A DNA stretch of 55,864 nt from contig NZ_KB893201.1 in the NCBI RefSeq assembly GCF_000374025.1, positions 1 through 55,864 of the forward strand, in the 5' to 3' direction. The translations under genes were made by a program, and so were the position numbers. The notes beneath the pieces are model-generated. The model was given only the letters and a program-made list of their open reading frames with translations. It was not told the origin of the DNA and did not search any database. The DNA comes from Spirosoma panaciterrae DSM 21099. GTDB taxonomy: Bacteria > Bacteroidota > Bacteroidia > Cytophagales > Spirosomataceae. Within the stretch, counting starts at the first letter, position 1; each line of letters starts with the position of its first letter. Positions 53,013 to 55,864 of the stretch are shown here, in pieces.

Positions 53013-54152
53013 ATGGCTACACAAATCCTACTCATTGAAGACGACGTTCAGATGCGCGAAAATGTTGAAGAATTGCTGACGTTACAGGGATTCCAAGTAG
53101 AAACAGCCACCAATGGCCGGGAAGGGATAACGCAGGCTATGCTACACGCACCAGACCTGATTCTTTGTGATGTGATGATGCCGGAAGTTACGGGCTACCA
53201 GGTGCTTGAGGTGGTTCGTGCCAATCGACTAATAGCCAATGTGCCCTTCATATTTCTTACGGCCAGATCGGATACCTCCGATATGCGACGGGGCATGGAC
53301 CTGGGGGCCGACGATTACCTGACCAAACCCTTCACATTTCAGAATCTGCTGCGTACGATTGAGAGTCGTTTAAAAAGGGAAGATAGCCGGAAAGCTGAGC
53401 TGCGAACACAGATCGATACGTTCCGCCACAAACTGGCCTCAGTAACGGCACATGAATACAATACGGCTTTGTCAGGCATAATTGGTATCTCCTCCCTGCT
53501 GCTCGACGATTACCAGCAGTTAACGGATGAAGAGACGGTTGAGATGATGGGGATGATCAAGGTAAGCGGACTACGGTTGAAACGATCGCTGGATAACATT
53601 CAACTGATGGATACCTTGCAGCAGCTCGATCCATCTCATGCTGACGCGTATGCCTACTTTTCGAAAGGGAACTCCTGGATTACAGCCGAACAGGTTGAGC
53701 GCATCGTTCAGGCCGTGGCGTATAGACTTGACCGGGCCCTTCGCTACCAGCTCACTATTCAATCGGTTCCACTTTGTATTTCGGAAGATAACCTGCGTAT
53801 ATGCCTGGAAGAACTCATCGACAATGCGTTCAAATTCTCAGCATCTGCCCAAAAAGTATGTTTGACCGGCGCATGCGATGGGACTCACTATCGATTAACG
53901 CTTATCAATAAAGGGCAGCCTTTCAAGGCCTGTTATTATGATCAGATTGCTCCTTACACCCAATTTGACCGTCAGCAGTACGAGCAGCAGGGTTTTGGAT
54001 TGGGCCTGGCGATTGTCAAAAGGATTTTAGAATTGAATCAGGGACAACTGCATATTTCCAGCCTGGCGGACGATGAGACGGCTGTATCCATATGGCTACA
54101 ACTGGATGAGCAGGCCAGCAGGCTGAAAGAAAGCGAACAGATACCTACGTAA
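53013..54152 (+). CDS. response regulator-histidine kinase hybrid (receiver first)
   Basis: 379 aa from the ATG at 53013; 53001 would add 4 residues. The N-terminal receiver has Asp in LILCDVMMPEVTGYQVLEVV, FLTARSDTS and DDYLTKPF. Its sequence is close to the receiver of the LytTR regulator. A HisKA-like helix follows with phospho-His in ASVTAHEYNTALSGIIGI, then HATPase with N box CLEELIDNAFKFSASAQK and G2 box GFGLGLAIVKRILELNQGQL. The G1 position reads INKGQPF where DxGxG is usual; Asn at this place occurs in some phytochrome-type kinases, so activity is uncertain. It is the third gene of the signalling operon, 53 bp after the kinase. Its end overlaps the convergent SDR gene by 8 bp. Confidence 0.88.
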   Translation: MATQILLIEDDVQMRENVEELLTLQGFQVETATNGREGITQAMLHAPDLILCDVMMPEVTGYQVLEVVRANRLIANVPFIFLTARSDTSDMRRGMDLGADDYLTKPFTFQNLLRTIESRLKREDSRKAELRTQIDTFRHKLASVTAHEYNTALSGIIGISSLLLDDYQQLTDEETVEMMGMIKVSGLRLKRSLDNIQLMDTLQQLDPSHADAYAYFSKGNSWITAEQVERIVQAVAYRLDRALRYQLTIQSVPLCISEDNLRICLEELIDNAFKFSASAQKVCLTGACDGTHYRLTLINKGQPFKACYYDQIAPYTQFDRQQYEQQGFGLGLAIVKRILELNQGQLHISSLADDETAVSIWLQLDEQASRLKESEQIPT

Positions 54153-54915
54153 AACGCGCTCTGGATGCGCGAAGGGCGGGCAGGCCGATGCCACTCGCAT
54201 CGAAGCCTCCATCGACGGCAAGCATCTGGCCGGTAATGTAGGAAGCCTTGGTTGAGCATAGAAATACAACTGCCTCTGCAATGTCCTGTTCGGTGGCAGA
54301 CCGATTCAGGGGAATACCATCGTAATAGGCTTTGATAATTTCGGGTGAATGGACCGCTTCGGCCAGTCTGGTCTTTACAGGACCTGGCGAAACACAGTTT
54401 ACCCGAACCCCATAATCACCCAGTTCAATAGCCAGTTGTTTGGTCAGATGAACGACTGCGGCTTTCGAGGTGCCATAGGCTACCCGTAAGGTACTGGCCC
54501 GAAGTGCCGAAATGGAAGCGATATTGACAATGGCCCCCTGGCTTTCTTTCAGAGCGGGTATGGTGGCTTGTGTGCAAAGGAAAACCCCATCCAGATTGGT
54601 AGACATAATGGTTCGCCAGATGTCGAAATCGGTTTTTTCGAGGGGTTCGAAAACGGCTACCCCAGCATTATTGATCAGCGCATCGATGCGGCCAAACGTG
54701 GCCAGTACCGTCGACACCATTTCCTGAACCATCTCCGGCACAGAAACATCACAATGAATGGATATTGTACCGGGTAAATTTTCTGAGGCCACTTGTAGTT
54801 CGGGTTCGTCGCGGTCAACCATCGCGACGCGCCAGTCGTTTTCCAGGAATAATTTTGTGGTGGCCAGGCCGATACCCCGTGCGGCACCCGTTACGATGGC
54901 AATTCTAATAGACAT
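54145..54915 (-). CDS. short-chain dehydrogenase/reductase (SDR)
   Basis: 256 aa from the ATG at 54915 (MSIRIAIVTGAARGIGLATT); the extension to 54981 has no SDR character. Classical SDR motifs: TGxxxGIG cofactor loop, IDALINNAGVAVFEPLE (NNAG), the catalytic Ser in IVNIASISALRAS, YxxxK in RVAYGTSKAAVVHL, and VRVNCVSPGPVKT, then YITGQMLAVDGGFDASG. The Asp after the second strand (AMVDRDEPEL) suggests NAD(H) preference. It oxidises or reduces an alcohol/ketone; substrate unknown. It is convergent with the signalling operon, with an 8-bp overlap of the coding ends. Confidence 0.93.
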   Translation of the reverse strand: MSIRIAIVTGAARGIGLATTKLFLENDWRVAMVDRDEPELQVASENLPGTISIHCDVSVPEMVQEMVSTVLATFGRIDALINNAGVAVFEPLEKTDFDIWRTIMSTNLDGVFLCTQATIPALKESQGAIVNIASISALRASTLRVAYGTSKAAVVHLTKQLAIELGDYGVRVNCVSPGPVKTRLAEAVHSPEIIKAYYDGIPLNRSATEQDIAEAVVFLCSTKASYITGQMLAVDGGFDASGIGLPALRASRARFT

Positions 54916-55042
54916 ATCTCTTAATCTATGTTGGGAAAGGGAAGGGTACGAATTTTCGTAGCTTCGTTTAGGGAAAGGCAAAATAGCTAAAAGTCTCTCT
55001 GTTTTCCTGGAAATAGGATAATCTCAACCCATCTTCGTTTAC

Positions 55043-55237
55043 TCAACTTGCCTGAGCAGCGAGTTGCATTGAGTACGATCGTTCATGAATAGCCACAAGG
55101 CCACCCACGAATTTACCAAAAAGCGCTTTTTGATCTGGATTGTCCAGATACATGCCGAATACAGTATCACTGCCTTTCTCCTCGGAATACCAGCGGGCCA
55201 TTGACATACATGGACCATTCGTACAGCGTTCCGTCAG
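55043..55237 (-). pseudogene. 3' fragment of an unidentified gene
   Basis: An open frame of 64 codons, closed upstream by a TAG at 55238-55240 and ending at TGA 55043-55045. It includes an internal Met start at 55201. Readable stretches: LTERCTNGPCMSMARWYSEE, GSDTVFGMYLDNPDQKALF and GKFVGGLVAIHERSYSM. It reads like real protein but I do not recognise the family. It starts directly beside the truncated transposase piece, which suggests that the insertion or a later deletion removed the 5' part of this gene. Confidence 0.4.
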
Positions 55238-55247
55238 CTACCTGTGT

Positions 55248-55544
55248 TTAATCCTGATAGACCTTGGTATTAAGCCATCTCCGGCGCTTGATGTGTAGGA
55301 AGACTTGGTGGCCACGGATAGGAAAATCCTGGACAGTGATGGTAGGGAAGAAGCCTTTGGACAGTAGATTCTTCCGTCCTGGCTCATTCTGATCGGCATT
55401 TTTCTCTTCGATACGCATTTGAAAGACACCATCCTGGCGGTCGCTGGAAGTCAACTCGAAATTTTCCAAAATGAACTTTGGTAGCAGGAACTGACGATGG
55501 GTAAGAAACTCTCCAAATCGACTCGGTTTGATTGATTCACAAAC
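55248..55544 (-). pseudogene. ISAon1-type transposase N-terminal region, truncated
   Basis: An open frame without an ATG (first codon after the TAG at 55545-55547). It reads SIKPSRFGEFLTHRQFLLPK, FELTSSDRQDGVFQMRIEE, PTITVQDFPIRGHQVFLHIK and RRRWLN. This is the first-ORF product of ISAon1-type elements (transposase N-terminal region). The expected sequence after RRRWL is replaced by TKVYQD and a stop, so the gene is cut near 55260. Lacking a start codon and a C-terminus, it is a remnant. Confidence 0.75.
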
Positions 55545-55608
55545 CTAGATAAATCGTATACCCTCTACAACTTTTGGATCAAGGATAATACTTGTGGAGT
55601 AACTTGGA

Positions 55609-55864
55609 TTAAGCATATAATTGAGACAGCCTATATAAGAAGAATGCCACGTTACCAACCCCTCTGAACTGAGCCCGAAACGCCTTGATCTTGGCATTGA
55701 ATGACTCCGCTGAGGCATTCGTACTGCGGTTGTCAAAGTAGTTGAGAATCGTTTCATAGTGATTCTGGATCGAACGAGCCACCGTGTTGAAGGCCTTAAA
55801 ACCCGCTTGGCGGACTTTCTCATGCCATTTAGCCAACCGGGCTAAGCCGTAGAGCTTATCGGTC
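55609..55864 (-). CDS. ISAon1/ISL3-type DDE transposase, C-terminal part (cut by window edge)
   Basis: 84 residues running in from the right edge to a stop at 55609-55611. It reads DKLYGLARLAKWHEKVRQAG, FKAFNTVARSIQNHYETILN, YFDNRSTNASAESFNAKIK, AFRAQFRGVGNVAFFLYRLS and QLYA. RSTNASAESFNAKIKAFR carries the last catalytic Glu of the DDE triad in ISL3/ISAon1-type transposases. This end is intact; completeness cannot be judged. It lies upstream of, and on the same strand as, the N-terminal remnant at 55248, the reverse of the order in one element, so two copies are implied. Confidence 0.85.
   Translation of the reverse strand, partial: TDKLYGLARLAKWHEKVRQAGFKAFNTVARSIQNHYETILNYFDNRSTNASAESFNAKIKAFRAQFRGVGNVAFFLYRLSQLYA

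Larger units (their letters stand above)
55248..55864 (-). mobile_element. two adjoining ISAon1-type element pieces
   Basis: The 3' end of one transposase gene (to 55609) is followed, after 64 bp, by the 5' part of another copy (55544-55248) that is cut short. The simplest reading is tandem insertion followed by deletion of the second copy together with the 5' part of the neighbouring gene. 54916-55042 holds nothing recognisable apart from the SDR promoter area. Confidence 0.55.

Noticed and set aside
1..55864. CRISPR array, tRNA and rRNA genes
   Set aside because: No regularly spaced direct repeats and no tRNA-like cloverleaf were noticed. The repeats seen are single hairpins or two dispersed copies.

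Overview
The window looks like chromosome of a Bacteroidota bacterium of the Cytophagales, most like Spirosoma or a close relative. The evidence is a SusC/SusD pair, a type IX secretion C-terminal sorting domain, near absence of strong Shine-Dalgarno sites, large FtsX-type permeases carrying an N-terminal prefix domain with PadR regulators, and ISAon1/IS5-type transposase pieces at the two edges. No tRNA, rRNA or CRISPR array was seen. The genus is inferred from protein character, not from a marker gene.

Layout. (1) 1-2700 is AT-rich accessory DNA: the 5' part of an IS5-like element, a small lipoprotein, a DUF1579-like protein, a rifampin ADP-ribosyltransferase (arr) pseudogene with three lesions, and two copies of a long structured repeat resembling gene-cassette (attC-like) sites. 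(2) 2701-11175, 17100-25522 and 29215-32322 are three PadR-permease operons, all on the minus strand, encoding seven paralogous duplicated permeases of about 865-899 aa without any ABC ATPase. Each operon begins with a PadR gene preceded by the same architecture: a sigma-54-like -24/-12 element 27-29 bp upstream of the start codon, and tandem TGTCC-N6-GGACA sites further upstream. Most cistrons inside the operons are separated by G-rich/C-rich hairpin repeats. (3) Between the operons lie a RibD-like reductase, a membrane-anchored serine hydrolase, a Crp-family regulator, a T9SS cargo protein, a YD-like lipoprotein, DNA-3-methyladenine glycosylase I, a MacB-like permease and a sugar isomerase-like protein.

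(4) 32583-34781 holds dinB and an alpha/beta hydrolase. (5) 34834-46180 is a catabolic locus: a divergent DeoR-type regulator, SusC, SusD, a RidA paralogue, a SelA/DgaE-like PLP enzyme, an amidohydrolase/deacetylase, a second RidA and an SMP-30/NHL-like propeller. Nearly all of these carry Sec, lipoprotein or Tat-like signals. I infer uptake and periplasmic breakdown of an N-acylated amino-acid or amino-sugar-acid compound: deacylation, PLP-dependent ammonia elimination, and imine hydrolysis by RidA.

(6) 46713-54152 is a signalling block: a receiver protein overlapping an astacin-type protease lipoprotein, then an apparent three-gene operon (LytTR response regulator, soluble multi-PAS/GAF histidine kinase, receiver-kinase hybrid). 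(7) 54145-55864 has an SDR oxidoreductase, a short gene fragment and two pieces of ISAon1-type transposase genes.

The strongest candidates for something undescribed are the sigma-54/enhancer signature shared by the three PadR-permease operons and the exported lyase/deacetylase/RidA pathway. The cassette-like repeats around the arr pseudogene come next.
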